Shown: in pieces, positions 45,105-57,398 of the stretch
How positions within the stretch are numbered: position 1 is the stretch's first letter
How the letters are laid out: the number at the start of each line of letters is the position of its first letter
Origin: Anisodus tanguticus
Taxonomy: Eukaryota > Streptophyta > Magnoliopsida > Solanales > Solanaceae
Reading direction: 5' to 3'
Assembly (NCBI GenBank): GCA_034509755.1
Contig: CM067555.1
Coordinates: 1,620,142 to 1,684,141, forward strand
Length of the DNA stretch: 64,000 bases
Translations under genes and position numbers: made by a program
Notes under the pieces: model-generated
Database searches by the model: none
Seen by the model: only the letters and a program-made list of their open reading frames with translations
Told to the model about the DNA's origin: nothing

Positions 45105-46558
45105 ATGGCGGAAGAGTGCAAGTTCACGCTGGTTGACAAATTCATTAGGACTCGCCCCCAAATTGAAAAGCTGAGAGCTCATTTTACTGAAAAGATCACA
45201 GTCAAGAAAGGTGTTTATGATCATCGCATAGTTTTCTTGGAATTCTCTAATGAAGAAGATTGTAAATCTGTGTGGTATAAGCGATCTATTGAAATCGATG
45301 ATTAGAAAAATTGTCCCCGAACTTCAAACCGGACCAAGACTCTCCGATCGTCCCAATATGGGTCTTGTTACCGGATCTTCCTTTTCACTGTCACACATGA
45401 AATTATTTGAAGCAAATTGTTGCCTCTATTCGTAACCCCATAACTCTATAGTACAAGACCAAACATGGCCAAAATCAAAGTAGAAGTTGATCTTACAAAG
45501 ACAAAGATAACTTGTATTTTTCTAGGGTCGGAGGATGTCTCTTGTCCTAGGAAGGGATTTTATCAGAAGATATATGAAGGAGTTCTTAAATTTTGTAGAC
45601 ATTGCAGAAAAAGAAAACAATGAAGAAGACAAGGAGGATGATGAGAAGCAATGTGAGGAAAACAGTGAAATCAGGAAACAAGAAAGAAAGGGTACCAAAG
45701 AGGAGGAGAAAGATTCAATGAGGGGAAACATGGAAGCTGATAAAGGAAAGGAGAAAGAGGGGACTGTTAAAGGAGACAATGGCAGGAAGAAAAAACAAAA
45801 GAAATGGAAGGCTAAGGATCAAAACATGTGTGTGGAAATAAGAATGAACGGAAGGAGGATGGAAAAGGAGAGAATGGTGCTGATCAGAATCAAGAACAGA
45901 GAACCAATGCAAAAAATTGCTCAGATAAAAAAGAAAATAAAGAAGAAAATCCCCAAAAAAGATCCAAAATAAAAGTCAAGAGGACAAGAAAAAGGAAAGC
46001 ACAATGGATAAGGAGAAGGAAAAGGGAGAGGAGAGCAGCAAGGAGGTTAATATGGAAGAACATACAGTTTAATCTAAAAAGAAGAATGATATGGCTATCA
46101 TTCAGAGTTTGCAGAGTATACAAGAGGAATCTGATAACCTACAGTATATAAAAGGAGGGCACTTGAAAATTGAAGAAGTCGAGAACCAAGATCTGGAGGA
46201 TAGGGAAGAAGAAAGAACATATGACAACATGGAGGAGAGAATCAATGATACAGAGTCATCTAGCTTGCCAACTGTTATTAAAAATCATCCTGGGATAGAT
46301 TTGATAGTGGACTGAAATGATAACTTGATGGAACCATATCAAATTCAGGATAGGGAAGAGGATCCAACGAATGAAAATAGACAGAAAGAGTACAATAAGG
46401 AAAGGAAGGAACAAGAGGAGGAGAAAGAAATTCAGGAAATTAGTCAAGAACAGCTACACCACATCAAAGAAGTTAGTAACAAGAATGGGATATCCCTTAC
46501 CAGAAGGGGAAAAGTAGATAGAGGAAGGCTAAAAAAGAAAGGAGCAGCGACATTATAA
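45105..46558 (+). pseudogene. L1 ORF1 (DUF4283-type), broken
   Basis: The first piece (45105-45305) reads CKFTLVDKFIRTRPQIEKLR and VFLEFSNEEDCKSVWYKRSI, the N-terminal RNA-binding-like domain of plant L1 ORF1. A knuckle-like FCRHCRKRKQ lies near 45590-45620 in another frame. The rest (45535-46558) is rich in K, E and R and reads open in several frames because of that composition. Frame changes occur near 45300, 45480 and 45600. Confidence 0.8.
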
Positions 46559-47628
46559 GATTTCAATCTTGTAAAGGGGAGAGAAAGCAAAATCAACAAT
46601 CACATATTGTTTCTTATGATTAGTATAATCATATGGAATATAAGGGGGTTAGATCCAAAAAAGCTATTCAGAGACTCAAGATAATGATCAACAAATACAA
46701 GGTGGATATGGTTGCAAAAGATATTTGGGTTTCAATCACTGTCTCTCAAATACTAATGGTCAAATATGATATTTTTTGGAGGAATAACTGCATTGTTAAC
46801 ACCATTAATGTTCAGGACCAATTTGCCACAATCAAATACCAAAAGAATACTTCAAGTCAAGAATACTATGTGACTCTAGTGTATGCTAAATGCACTGCAG
46901 CAGAAAGACTAGATTTGTGGAGCAGTCTAGAGTACCTAAACGACATTATCAGTAGTCCTTGGTGTATAGGGGGAGATTTTCAATATTATTCTCCACCCAG
47001 AAGAGAAGCAAGAGGGCAGGCATCATAGAAACTCTAAAAGCTTTGCCTTTGCAGAGTGTATGAATTCATATGGGATGGCTGACTTAGGATATACAGGCTC
47101 CAAGTTTACATGGTGTAACAATTGGAGAACAAGTAAAAGAATTTGAAAAAGACTTGATAGGGTCTTTGTTAATGATCTGTGGGCTCAGAGCTACTATTAC
47201 AACAATGTGAGACACTTACCTAGAGTAGGGTCAGACCACATGCCTATGCTTCTTAAATGTTACAATGATGCTAATGTAGGAAAAATATTTTAAGTTCTTA
47301 GATTTTTGGACAGAGCAGGATAAGTTCAAAGATATTGTGTCTGAAGAATGGCAAGTCAACGTGGAAGGCAACCTTATGTCGACATTGTAGCAGAACATTA
47401 AAAATCTTGATAGAAGATTGTCTAAATGGTCCAGAGAAGAGATTGGTGATGTATATGAGAACGCTGATGAATGGGAGGCTAAAATGGAGTTTTTGGAGGA
47501 GGTGGATCTGGTGGCAAGATATGATAATAGTAGAGAAGAATTAAATAGAGGGCAATGCTGAATATGTTTGCTGGTTAAATAAACAAGAGAATATTTTGAA
47601 ACAAAGGTCTCACATCAGATGGTTTGAA

Positions 47629-48645
47629 ACAACAACATATCCAGTGAAATCCACAACGTGGGGGTCTGGGGAGGGTAAAGTGTACGCAGACCTTACATCT
47701 ACCTTGGTAGGTAGAGCGACTGTTTCCGGAAGACCTTGGCTCAAGACAAAGCATAATCACAAGCAAAGCATTGTCAGACCCAGACAAGAAATTAAAGCAG
47801 TATGAACATGCTAATAATAAAATCGAATACGTCATGGTAGCGCATTCTGACAAAATGAAGCAGTAGCTAATGCAGATAAATAAGATAAATAAAGTACACT
47901 AAAGAACACATAGCAGCAGAAATCAAACTACAGGGGACTATAAAATAATATTGTGACTATAAGTGTGATAGGCTAATCTGGCCTACAGTAATAACACTAC
48001 AACTATCATTTTGTAAGCGTAAGTAGGCTACGCTCGACTACCTACTACCCTAATCCGTGTCCTCCACACCCCCTATCTAAGGTCATGCCCTTAGTAAGTT
48101 GCACCTGCGCCATATCCCGTCTAATCACCTCTCCCGAATACTTCTTCTGCCTAGCTCTACCCTTCTTGAACCCGTCCATAGCCAACCTCGCACACCTCCG
48201 CACTAGGGCATATGTGTCTCTCCTCTGCACATGCCCGAACCATCTCAACCTCGCTTCCCGCATCTTATCCTCCACCGAAGCCACTCCCACTCTGTCTTGG
48301 ATATCATCATTTCTAATCCTATCTCTCCTTGTATGCCCGCACATCCATCTCAATATCCTCATCTCCGCAACTTTCATTTTTTGGATATGCGAAGTCTTGA
48401 CTAGACAACACTCCGCCCCATACAATATAGTCGGTCTAACCACCACCCTATAGAACTTGCCTTTAAGTTTTGGTGGCACCTTTTTGTCGCACAAGACTAC
48501 AAATGCGAGCCTCCATTTCATCCACCTTGCCCCAATACGATGTGTGACATCGTCATCGATCTCTCCATTCCCTTGGATAATAGACCTGAGGTACTTGAAG
48601 CTTTTTTTTTTTTGGAATGACCTGAGTACCAAGCCTCACCTCCAC
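47629..48645 (-). mobile_element. RTE-type LINE, 5'-truncated, inserted in L1
   Basis: On the minus strand it encodes the C-terminus of an RTE reverse transcriptase (SIIQGNGEIDDDVTHRIGAR, KGKFYRVVVRPTILYGAECC, MRILRWMCGHTRRDRIRND). The frame is shifted at a run of 12 A (48602-48613 as T on +); upstream, VEVRLGTQVIP is read in another frame. The 3' region ends with a (TTG)n tail seen as AACAACAACA at about 47629. Coding sequence ends at 48045. No clean duplication was found. Confidence 0.87.
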
Positions 48646-50337
48646 TAAGTACTAAGTACTTTCATTTTGTCATTAGAGAAAGGAGGAAATTGCATATCAG
48701 TAGTATTATGAATAACAAAGAAAAGTGAATTTCTGGGGAAGACAAGATAGCTAAGACAACAGTTAGATATTTTGAGAAGCTTTTTAATCTCAAAGAGACC
48801 AATGTGGACCATCAAATTTTGAATTGTATTCTTGAATGTATCGCTGAAGAGAATAATAGATATATGATGAATTGTCCTGAGGGAGAAGAGATAAAGGGGG
48901 CTGTGTACAACATGAGCACTGATAGTGTTGCTGGACCTGATGGTTATTCACGAAAGTTTTACCATTGTTGCTGGGATATTATAAAAAGGAAGGTGGTAGA
49001 ATTTGTTCAATTTTTCTTCTTGAAAGGAAAACTTACTAAATTCTTTTCACACACTCTTCTGGTACTTATTCCTAAAGTAGAATCCCCTAGTAACTTTACA
49101 GAGTTCAGACCTATTAGTCTCAGCAATTTCTCCAGTAACATCATCACAAAGCTTATTTTCAGAAGACTGTATCCAATGCTACCTCTTATGATTTCTGAGG
49201 ATCAAAGTGGATTTTTTAAAAGGAGTCTCATTAAAGAGAATATCCAATTAACTCAAGAAATTATGCAGAATATCAAGTGTAAGAACAAAAAGGGGTAATG
49301 TGGTGATCAAGCTAGATATGGCAAAGGCTTATGGTAGAATGTTATGGCCATTCATCAAAGTTGTATTGAAAAAAATTGGTTTCTATGAAGATGTTACAAG
49401 CATGATTATGGTCATTGTGTCAAATGTCTGGTATTCTATCATACTCAATGGCACAAGACATAGATTCTTCACATCATCTCAAGGTTTAAAACAGGGAGAC
49501 CCTCTATCCCCATCATTGTTTATTATTGGTGCAGAAGTTTTAGCTAGACTTCTTAACAGTTTGATTTATAATGATCATTTTTTGCCTTTTTCTATGTTAG
49601 ATACAGGTCCAGTCATTAACCATTTGTCTTATGTAGATGATATTGTTATCTTTACAAGTGGAAACACCAAGTCCATCAAGATGATCATGAAACAAATTCA
49701 GTGGTACAATAGGAGTTCTAGGAAGAAAATAAATAAGAACAAATGTTTCTTTCTCACAGCACCTGGTACTAGACATAGTAGAATCAACAAAATTTGAGAA
49801 GCTACTGGTTTTTATGATAAACAGTTCCCTTTTGAATATTTGGGATGCCCCATTTATGTTGGAAGGAAGAAAATGAAATATTTTGAAAAAGTGCTATCCA
49901 AAGTCATTAAAAGACTTAATGGATGGCAAAGAAATATGTTGTCTCATGAGGGTAAGATGGTGTTGATCAAAAGTGTGCTTCAATCCTTGCCAATTTACAC
50001 CTTGACTGCACTCAACCCTCCTAAAGACATAATTACCCTGATGGAGAGGCATTTTGTAAGATTTTTCTGGGGATCAAACAATGATAAAAAAAGATACCAC
50101 TGGAGCTCCTGGGAGAATTTGTGTTTTCCCAAAAAAGGTGGAGTGGGAATCAGGAGTATGGCCGATATTTGTGAAATCTTGAACATCAAGAAATGGTGGA
50201 GATTTAGGTGTCAAGACTCTCTTTGGGCTAAATTCACAAAGCAAAGTACTGCATCAGAGCCCATCCTGTGACCAAAGTTTGGGTATTTGGAAACTCTCAC
50301 ATTTGAAAAAACTCTTACTAAGATTAGAAGCAAAACT

Positions 50338-51455
50338 TGTTGGAAATTAGCCTTTGGCGGGAGTTGCGACCGACCAACTTTAACGGCTTAAACACTAATG
50401 TTACGTATGTTGGAGAATCCGGTTCTTCACACATGCATGATGTACTAAGTACGTAGATAACCGTAGGGCCAAGAATCGTCAAATTTCATTGAGAAATGAA
50501 AGAGATATTGGTTCACGAAGTAAGGTGTTTGAAGCATGGAAAAGTGTGGTGTGTGATCAATTCTCCCTCATCGGTAGAGGAAGAAAGAATTGTTGTGTAT
50601 ATAATACTTGAAATTGGTTTGGGGTTTGGGACCCCAAGGGGTATCCCATGTGTTTAAAGGAGGGAGGACCTAGATGTGCTTCGGTTCAAGTAAAGACCAC
50701 ACGCGCGCCGCCCGCCCGTCCGGTCCGGGTTCACGGGTCGTGGGCTGTGGGCCTTCTGATATTATCTTTTTGGGCCAGAAAACTTTGCCAGAAGTACAGT
50801 TTGGTCCCTGAAGTTTCAACATGTACAGTTTGGTCCCTGAAGTTTTTCAGAAAATCAGAATTTCGACGGTCCGAACGAAACGTCCAAAGACTCAATTCAG
50901 CCATTTATTTTGGCTGAATTACACCTCCTATAATGGCCAATCCGTTGGCATTTTTCACCATTTATTTTGGTGGATTAACTACCTCCATAATGGCCATTAT
51001 TTGGCCAATAATGGCTGTTATGGGGGCAGTTAAACAGCCCTCCCTCACCTATATAAACACCCCTTATACCATTGTTGAGGAGTACTTAACATACACGAAA
51101 ATACACAAAGCAAAAATCAGTTTCTTCCTAATCTTCCAAGCATCATTTCATTGCTCAATATTCTTCACGGTAGCTTTTGAGTTTCCTTTGCTCAATAGTT
51201 CCATTGCTGTTTTATCTTGGGAGACGAATTGTCCAGGACGTATAAAGGATACATACGGGGCAATATTGTCTTAAGGACAGAGTGCCACACTCGACTCAGC
51301 ATAAACAACTTTCCCGTTTTCTTGTTCAACAAAAGTGTAATTTCAATTTTGTTGTTATATTGTAATTTTCAGCTTTCTTGTTGAATTGTAATTTCAATTC
51401 CTACATAAGCAGTTACTTGTAATTTCCGTTTCCTGCAAATCCTTGTAATCCAACA
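50338..51455 (+). mobile_element. Family A solo LTR inserted in L1
   Basis: A 1118-bp LTR from TGTTGGAAATTAGCC to AATCCAACA, with perfect AAACT duplications (50333-50337 and 51456-51460). It shows the TATA-like CTATATAAACACC near 51049, a GC-rich CGCGCGCCGCCCGCCC patch near 50704, and a tandem ACAGTTTGGTCCCTGAAGTT pair (about 50797-50816 and 50825-50844). It separates the L1 RT region from its zinc-binding region. Confidence 0.95.
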
Positions 51456-52595
51456 AAACTGAACCTCATATCATATGGAGTATTCAAAATGGAGATATTA
51501 GTTTTTGGTGGGATAATTGGACCGACTATGGAGCAATTGCTACATATTGTCCAGAATATGTCCACTCTACTTACACAAGAGTAACCAATTTATCATGAAC
51601 AAAAAATGTGACATTCTAAGTTTGAGAGATATAGTACCTGATTGGCTGCTGCAACATATTACTAGGATCAAGATTAGATCAGAGAGGGAAAATGACTACC
51701 TTATATGGAAACCAGCTGCAGTTGGAACATTCTCTAACAAGGAAGCATGGAATGGGATCAGAACTCAAAGACAGAAAGATCTGCTGATTAGCAGAACTTG
51801 GCATAAGAACATTCCTTTTAAATTTTCTTTTCTTTCATGGAGATTAATTAAAAGTAAACTCCCTTTTACTAACAATTCTGTTTGTAGGTATGTGGACATG
51901 CCAGTTGATTGCTTATGTTGCACAAATGTTCAACCAGAGATAATTTATCACTTCTTTATTGAAAATTAACCATCTCAGTTCTTGTGGAAACATTTTGGGC
52001 AACCCCTTTAGAGTTACATATCAAAGCAAGCCAGCGAAGGTGTTTTTGAAAGAGTGGTGGCAGATCAGAAGCAAGAATGAGATGCACAAAATGATCATAC
52101 ATGTTACTCCAATCACCATATGTTGGGTAATGTGGACTACCAGATATTCATGTAGATATGGAGACCAGAGAAAAATTTACATTAGAAGAGTGCAACAACA
52201 AATAAATTGATATCTTAAAGCAACACTGGATAAAGCCTTCCCAAATTGCAAATTAGATATGCCATGGCATCAACTATGTGAGGTAGTGTAGAAGCTCAAG
52301 CCCAGAGTACAGGTTACACAAGTTGTTTGAAAAATGTCAATTATAGAGAAGATTAAAGATAGCATTCATGGAAGCTTTAAAGATCATGATAGAGGAACAG
52401 AAATTGGTGGTATAGCTAGACATGACACTGGAAGCTTGATTTTTGCCTTTGCTATTTCAGTTCAAGGCATAAGCCACAATATGATAGAAACCACGACTAT
52501 TAAATATGCTGCACAATGGATCAAGAACAATGGATTCAGACAGTCTATATAAAATCAGGCTCTCTGATGATAGTGAAAATGTTAACAAACATGAC

Positions 52596-52914
52596 CGTAA
52601 AGAATGTATCTTGTGCCTAATTCAACTCCAAAAGCTAGCTTGTAGGGTGATACATATAAGAAGTCTATGTTCTCATTTCATTTTCGACGTGAGACTCTTA
52701 ACACTCCCTGCACGCGTATAACTCGTTAACTGGAGTGTGGATAATATAATTTAGGGCCCAATATCGGTGAACAAAGAATTGGAATGGGCTTACTCTTATA
52801 CCATGTAAAGAATGGATCTTGAGCCTAACTCAATCTCAAAAATTAGCTTGTAAGATGAGGATTGTCCAAGTCCGGTCCGTGTTCCCATTCAATTTCTGAT
52901 GTGAGATAGGGACA
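52596..52914 (-). mobile_element. TRIM-like element in L1 RNase H
   Basis: Two direct repeats, 52596-52703 and 52804-52914 (about 110 bp each, starting TGTAAAGAATGGATCTTG in the second), enclose 100 bases. On the minus strand the sequence beside the second repeat reads TGGTATAAGAGTAAG, a degenerate methionine-tRNA primer site, and the first repeat is followed by a GGGAG purine stretch. No coding capacity. Exact ends and duplication are uncertain. Confidence 0.65.
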
Positions 52915-53373
52915 TCATTGAGGAAATTGGCTCACATTGGAAATTGGAGATCAAACAGAGATCACCTTCTAGCATTGTTACAGAGAGGGAAACCAATTTG
53001 CTGAAACTATGCAACAATTCAGGTAGACCCCTCTCTGTTCAACCATCATCAACAGTGACCTAGAGGTGCTTTTGGAGCTTATTTTTTGAACAAGAGTCAA
53101 CTCCCTAGCATGAGAATGAAATACGCCAAAGCTATTTTTTTTGTGAGCTGGAATGTATAGAACAAAATGTATAGTGGAGAATGTGTAGCTAACTAGGTTT
53201 AACATTCTCTTTTTGCTGGATTGCAATGCAATCTGTGTTTGTATATGAGGGGCTTTATTATGCTTGCATAAATGATATACAACACTCTAGGACACTTATC
53301 TTTAAAAGAAAAATTAAAAAATCAGTGTCGATATCAAAATTTTCATTAAAGTTGTTCAAGATTTTATTTATTA

Positions 53374-53598
53374 CTTTCTCCGTCCTATTTATGGGAAGAT
53401 CTTTGATTTGATATAAAATTTAAGAAATAAAAAAAATTAAAAATTTGTGAACTAAAACATTCATAGAAATTTGTGTGCATAAAAATCATTTCATTAAGGG
53501 TATAAATGTAAATTTAAAGTTGAATGGTTACTAAATATAAAAAAAACTTTTTAAGATTGACTAAAAAGAAAAGAGTATCATATAAATTGAGATGGGAG
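53374..53598. mobile_element. Stowaway-type MITE
   Basis: Left end CTTTCTCCGTCCTATTTAT and right end complementary in form (ATAAATTGAGATGGGAG), flanked by TA (53372-53373 and 53599-53600). 225 bp. Confidence 0.75.
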
Positions 53599-53672
53599 TA
53601 TATATACGAAAAATATTATTTTACCTATATATAAAATATAATTTTTTATGTACATAATATAGTTTTTCTGAA

Positions 53673-54062
53673 GGAGAGTCTTGGAGCAACAATAAAATTG
53701 TCTCCGTGACTTATAGGTTACTGACCCGAGCCGTGGAAGCAACGACTAATGCTTACATTAGGGTAGGTTTTCTGCATCACACTCACACGGGACACTACTA
53801 AAATATCACTAATTTTTAATTGAAAAATGTTCAATGGCTATTCTTACTGAATGTAGGTGGAAATAATATAGTAATATTTTCACACGAAATTTTTTTTAAA
53901 ATTTCAAGCGTTTCAATGGAAAATTGTTTCCACCATGTGTTTTTCCAGTGAACTGGTTTGAGAAAATCATATTTTATAACATAAATTTCTCACTCAATAT
54001 CGTGGGAAAACCCCCGCACTTTCTAGCAATGAGATCCTTTGTGCACCGAACACCCCTTTATA
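53673..54062 (+). repeat. Au-type SINE split by a CACTA-type MITE
   Basis: The 5' part (53673-53792) has GGAGAGTCTTGGAGCAAC, GTTACTGACCCGAGCCG (B-box region) and CATTAGGGTAGG. The 3' part resumes at 54032 with GATCCTTTGTGCACCGAACA. A segment between them is deleted, and a MITE occupies 53793-54031. Confidence 0.7.
53793..54031. mobile_element. CACTA-type MITE
   Basis: A 239-bp element with the left end CACTACTAAAA and the right end CTTTCTAGCAATG, whose complement CATTGCTAGAAAG agrees in most positions. Flanks are GGA and AGA, a three-base duplication with one mismatch, as expected for CACTA elements. Confidence 0.6.
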
Positions 54063-54654
54063 ATATAATTTTTCTCTTAGTGATTATCGACTACATCCTG
54101 ACGATTATGGCAGTCGAAAATAGGCGAACTAATAGTATTGTCCTTCATTTAATCTAAGGTCTTCACATTTGATAATGAATTCACATTTGAAGGAAGTACT
54201 TTACCCCCAAAAGAAGGATTCCCTAATATTGAAGTGTGTGATATCTCATATAAAAGTTTAAGCTGTTAGAGAGAATATATATTTATTTAATTCATTATAT
54301 TCTCAACACATCCGTTAATGTGTAGGCCTGCGGGTCTAATTCTTTTTTATGGGTCAAATACTTAAAAATTCTTTTTGATAATGGGTGACAGTAAAAATTT
54401 GGGAAGCAATAGGCCCTTAGCTGCACTTATCTCCTGCATGCTTGCCTAACAGATTTGTATTTCTTATTTTTATTACAGTTGATTATGATCATTGGTCAAC
54501 TCACTTCAATGATGGAAACAAAATTTTCACTAAAAGAATTCATCAGTAATTTGTATTAGTGACGAAAGCAAAATTTTAACCAAGGGGACTCAATCAAGCT
54601 CTAACAAGTTTTCTAATCCCATTCCGGTCTTCATACTACACCACTGTAGGGATT
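54063..54654. other. Intergenic, nothing recognised
   Basis: AT-rich sequence. The segment near 54560 (GTGACGAAAGCAAAATTTTA) may be a worn dispersed repeat. Confidence 0.35.
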
Positions 54655-56245
54655 TGTTGAGTTCGTAAGCACAACAGAAATTTTAAAAATTTTACTTACC
54701 CAACAATGATTCTGACATGGCCTATACGATAATCATGTTAAAGTGTTCAAAACACAACAAAAGAAAACTTACGGGCTCTCGTAAGCTGGATTCATAACTA
54801 TGGTATCCACGCGAGTTGTCTCTCCGATTGCAAGTTCCAACTCCAGTATATTTATCTAACGAAGAACGCTAGAAATTCTTTTGTTAGAAGAGAGAAAGTA
54901 ACTCAAGGCTCTAAGTCTTGAATCCTCTGTTTGTCTGACCGACTAACTTCATAATTATGGGGTTTGTGTTGTTTATATAGGAGTTCAGGATAAAACCTAA
55001 GCAGATTTAAGACAGGAAAACCTGACCCATTTTAATGTTCAGTGGACCAACCCAGCTGGTCCACTTCACACGTCCAAGTGGACGACCAAGGTACCGATTT
55101 TGGGCTAGTAATTTCTGGCTCAATTGCTTCTCTGTATTTGTCCGAGTACCCATATAATATATCTAATACATTTAATTAAATCCGAAATCCAATTCGACTT
55201 AATTAAATAATTTCTATCAAATAGAACTATTCCATAATTATTATAAATTAAATATCTCGATTCTAAATCGAATATTTAATACTTTCTCAATACACTCTTA
55301 GATCGAATAAACAATCGCATATAGTGTGACCCTATAGGCCTTCACATATCGACATTAATCTAATTAAGGTCCATACGAAACTCCTAGACTGCGTCGTATG
55401 ACGAACTCAATATTTGAAGTACGTTTACATGAATCCGACAAACTTAACCTTTATGCGGAACTATAAATTCTTTTCATTCGCGACACACTCGATTAAGTTT
55501 AGAATTTGCCAAGTGTCTATCCAAATGGCTTAATCACTTTATCTCACATTTATTAGTTGACAACTAGACCATATTCTAAATATGTCTCTTGCACTGGCTA
55601 GTGACTTTAGTCAACCTAATGACATTGAGAACTTGAGTGCTCTCTTGAATTTTCAATCGAGCAATGAATCATATTCTTGGCTCAACTACCACCTTGATTT
55701 ACATCATGATGCACCCAACACAAGCCGTATCTTGTCCAGGAGGAGTTTAAGCTTAGAACTTGGTCAAAGTACATCATTCTGCAACAAGGTGCGTATTGAC
55801 CTCAAGTCAAAGGGCCTTTCCGCACGCCGATAACACTATAGACATGTATAACAAATAGTTTATCGGCAGGGTATACCAATACTTCTCCAAAGTATCCATG
55901 TATCCATCACAACTACCCATTACTCGCGGCTGTGAGAAATACTACATTCTCAAAGAATGTGATGCAGACCACATGTCGACTTATAGCATATCATCGATAT
56001 CCCATTTTCGATGATCTTAGTCGAGACTATTTTGAGAGTTACGTTCTATCATTAATATCTCACTCTATTAATGACAACGTAAGCTCAAGGGATGCACATA
56101 TATGAATAATTGCAAACAATCAAACAATAATTAAATAATTGCAAATGCCATAAATATTAATCTTATTAATAATACGAATGTTTTCAAGTACATTATATCC
56201 CTAATATAGATTGTCTCTAGGACATATATATTTTCAATATATACA
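54655..56245 (-). mobile_element. LTR-like unit, about 1.6 kb
   Basis: On the minus strand it begins TGTATATATTG and ends CTCAACA, and it carries a TATA-like CTATATAAACAACAC (+ strand about 54965-54980) followed by a long leader. It is non-coding. Part of its start recurs at 4047-4090 on +. The promoter position near the downstream end fits an LTR. No target duplication was identified, so solo LTR versus part of an element stays open. Confidence 0.55.
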
Positions 56246-56344
56246 TCTCTTAATCAGTTTACACAATTCATCATCTACTTCCTCCGTCCCTAATGATGTA
56301 TTTTGTACTAGTGGTGGAGATACACCAAAGAAATTCATCATCTA

Positions 56345-56479
56345 TTTCCTCCGTCTCATTTTAATTAAGTGATGTTTGAATAAACACGAAATTTAAGATT
56401 TTTTTAATTTTATTTTATGATCTAAAACAAGTCATAAATATTTGTGTGTCTAAATTATCTCGATAAATTGAGACAGAGG
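56345..56479. mobile_element. Short Stowaway-type MITE
   Basis: Ends TTTCCTCCGTCTCATTTTAA and its complement-like ATAAATTGAGACAGAGG, flanked by TA (56343-56344 and 56480-56481). A second truncated start (CTTCCTCCGTCCCTAAT) lies just upstream at about 56277. Confidence 0.65.
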
Positions 56480-56481
56480 TA

Positions 56482-57396
56482 TATATTGTATGATAATGAA
56501 TGCAAACTTAAATTAAACCGGTATTCGTATTGATCAACTAGTATATTTATATACATAAAGTTGAACAAATTTAAAAATATTAGATGGGTTATTAATTTGA
56601 GCTGAAGACAATTGGAAATCCAACTCTAGTTAGGGACACGATCACCTTTAATACTTTCTCTTAAAAGCCTACTATTATTTGATTTTATTGTCTTTTATCC
56701 ACTTGCCCTCTTAATCTCTTACTGTAGAACTGAAAAGAGATATAGAGAAAGCTGTAATTTTAATAGTAAATCCATTGCCATGGAAACATGGGCAGTTTAA
56801 TTTGGATTCTTGTGTGTAAGAAACTGGACATTTCTTCTTCCTTTCTGTTCACATTTTGTAGGACAAACTTTTACTGTCTTGCTATAGTCTTTACTCTTTA
56901 TCTTACCTTTTGATTTTGTTTGGATGCGGAATGGCCGGTGGAGTTTTTTTCCTTTTCAATTCTTTTTTCTTTTATTTGATATCGCTTTCCCGATTTTAGA
57001 CCCAATTAATCTAAATTCACACCGAGAAGTTTTACTCTTGGGATATACAAAGAATTCCTATCAAAGCGACTTTATTTCCAAGGCCTAACGTTTAAGGATA
57101 AATGAATATTTAATATCCCACCACAGCTTTTAGTGATGAAAGTGAAGCTATAACGCCTATGATTTCCACGGGCACTTACTTGTATAGTGCAAGTTATGGG
57201 TTCATTGATAAGCAATAACTTTATGATATCTCAGGATCCTATAAAGTATGTGTTAACACTTCATTAAATAACTATAAATAATCGATTTCAAACATAATAA
57301 TCAAACAAATTGTAGTAAAATCACTAACTCAGACTTGTAAAGTTAAAATCTTCTGTCCGCCTCAAATAATTTTTGGGAAATTACACTATTGAGTTA
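56482..57396. other. Intergenic, nothing recognised
   Basis: AT-rich DNA without gene or transposon ends that I could identify. Confidence 0.4.
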
Positions 57397-57398
57397 TA

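Larger units (their letters stand above)
46616..53160 (+). pseudogene. L1 ORF2 (endonuclease-RT-RNase H), interrupted
   Basis: It starts at an ATG at 46616 (MISIIIWNIRG) and runs through an endonuclease region (TLVYAKCTAAERLDLWSSLE, SPWCIGGDFQ). After the RTE insertion it resumes at 48646 (TKYFHFVIRERRKLHI). Reverse transcriptase follows: FRPISLSNF, GLKQGDPLSPSLFI, and LSYVDDIVIF near 49630. The zinc-binding region (LCCTNVQPEIIYHF near 51915-51955) lies after the solo LTR. RNase H remains at 52334-52552 (SFKDHDRGTEIGGIARHD) and resumes after the TRIM at about 52913 (DIIEEIGSHWKLEIK), ending with MRMKYAKAIFFVS and TAG at 53158-53160. Internal stops are frequent. Confidence 0.87.
45075..53300 (+). 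mobile_element. L1-type LINE, split by three insertions
   Basis: Contains ORF1 (45105-46558) and ORF2 (46616-53160) of a plant L1 element, with no LTRs. ORF2 is interrupted by an RTE LINE (47629-48645), a family A solo LTR (50338-51455) and a TRIM-like element (52596-52914). An A-rich segment near 53290-53330 may be the 3' tail. The 5' boundary is uncertain and may be truncated against the Tat 3' LTR. Confidence 0.85.

Noticed and set aside
45522..46558. Serine/leucine/phenylalanine-rich minus-strand ORFs
   Set aside because: They mirror the lysine/glutamate-rich L1 ORF1 region and are compositional artefacts.
53924..54157. 77-codon ORF with hydrophobic stretch
   Set aside because: It runs through the end of a MITE and the Au SINE remnant, so it is chance.
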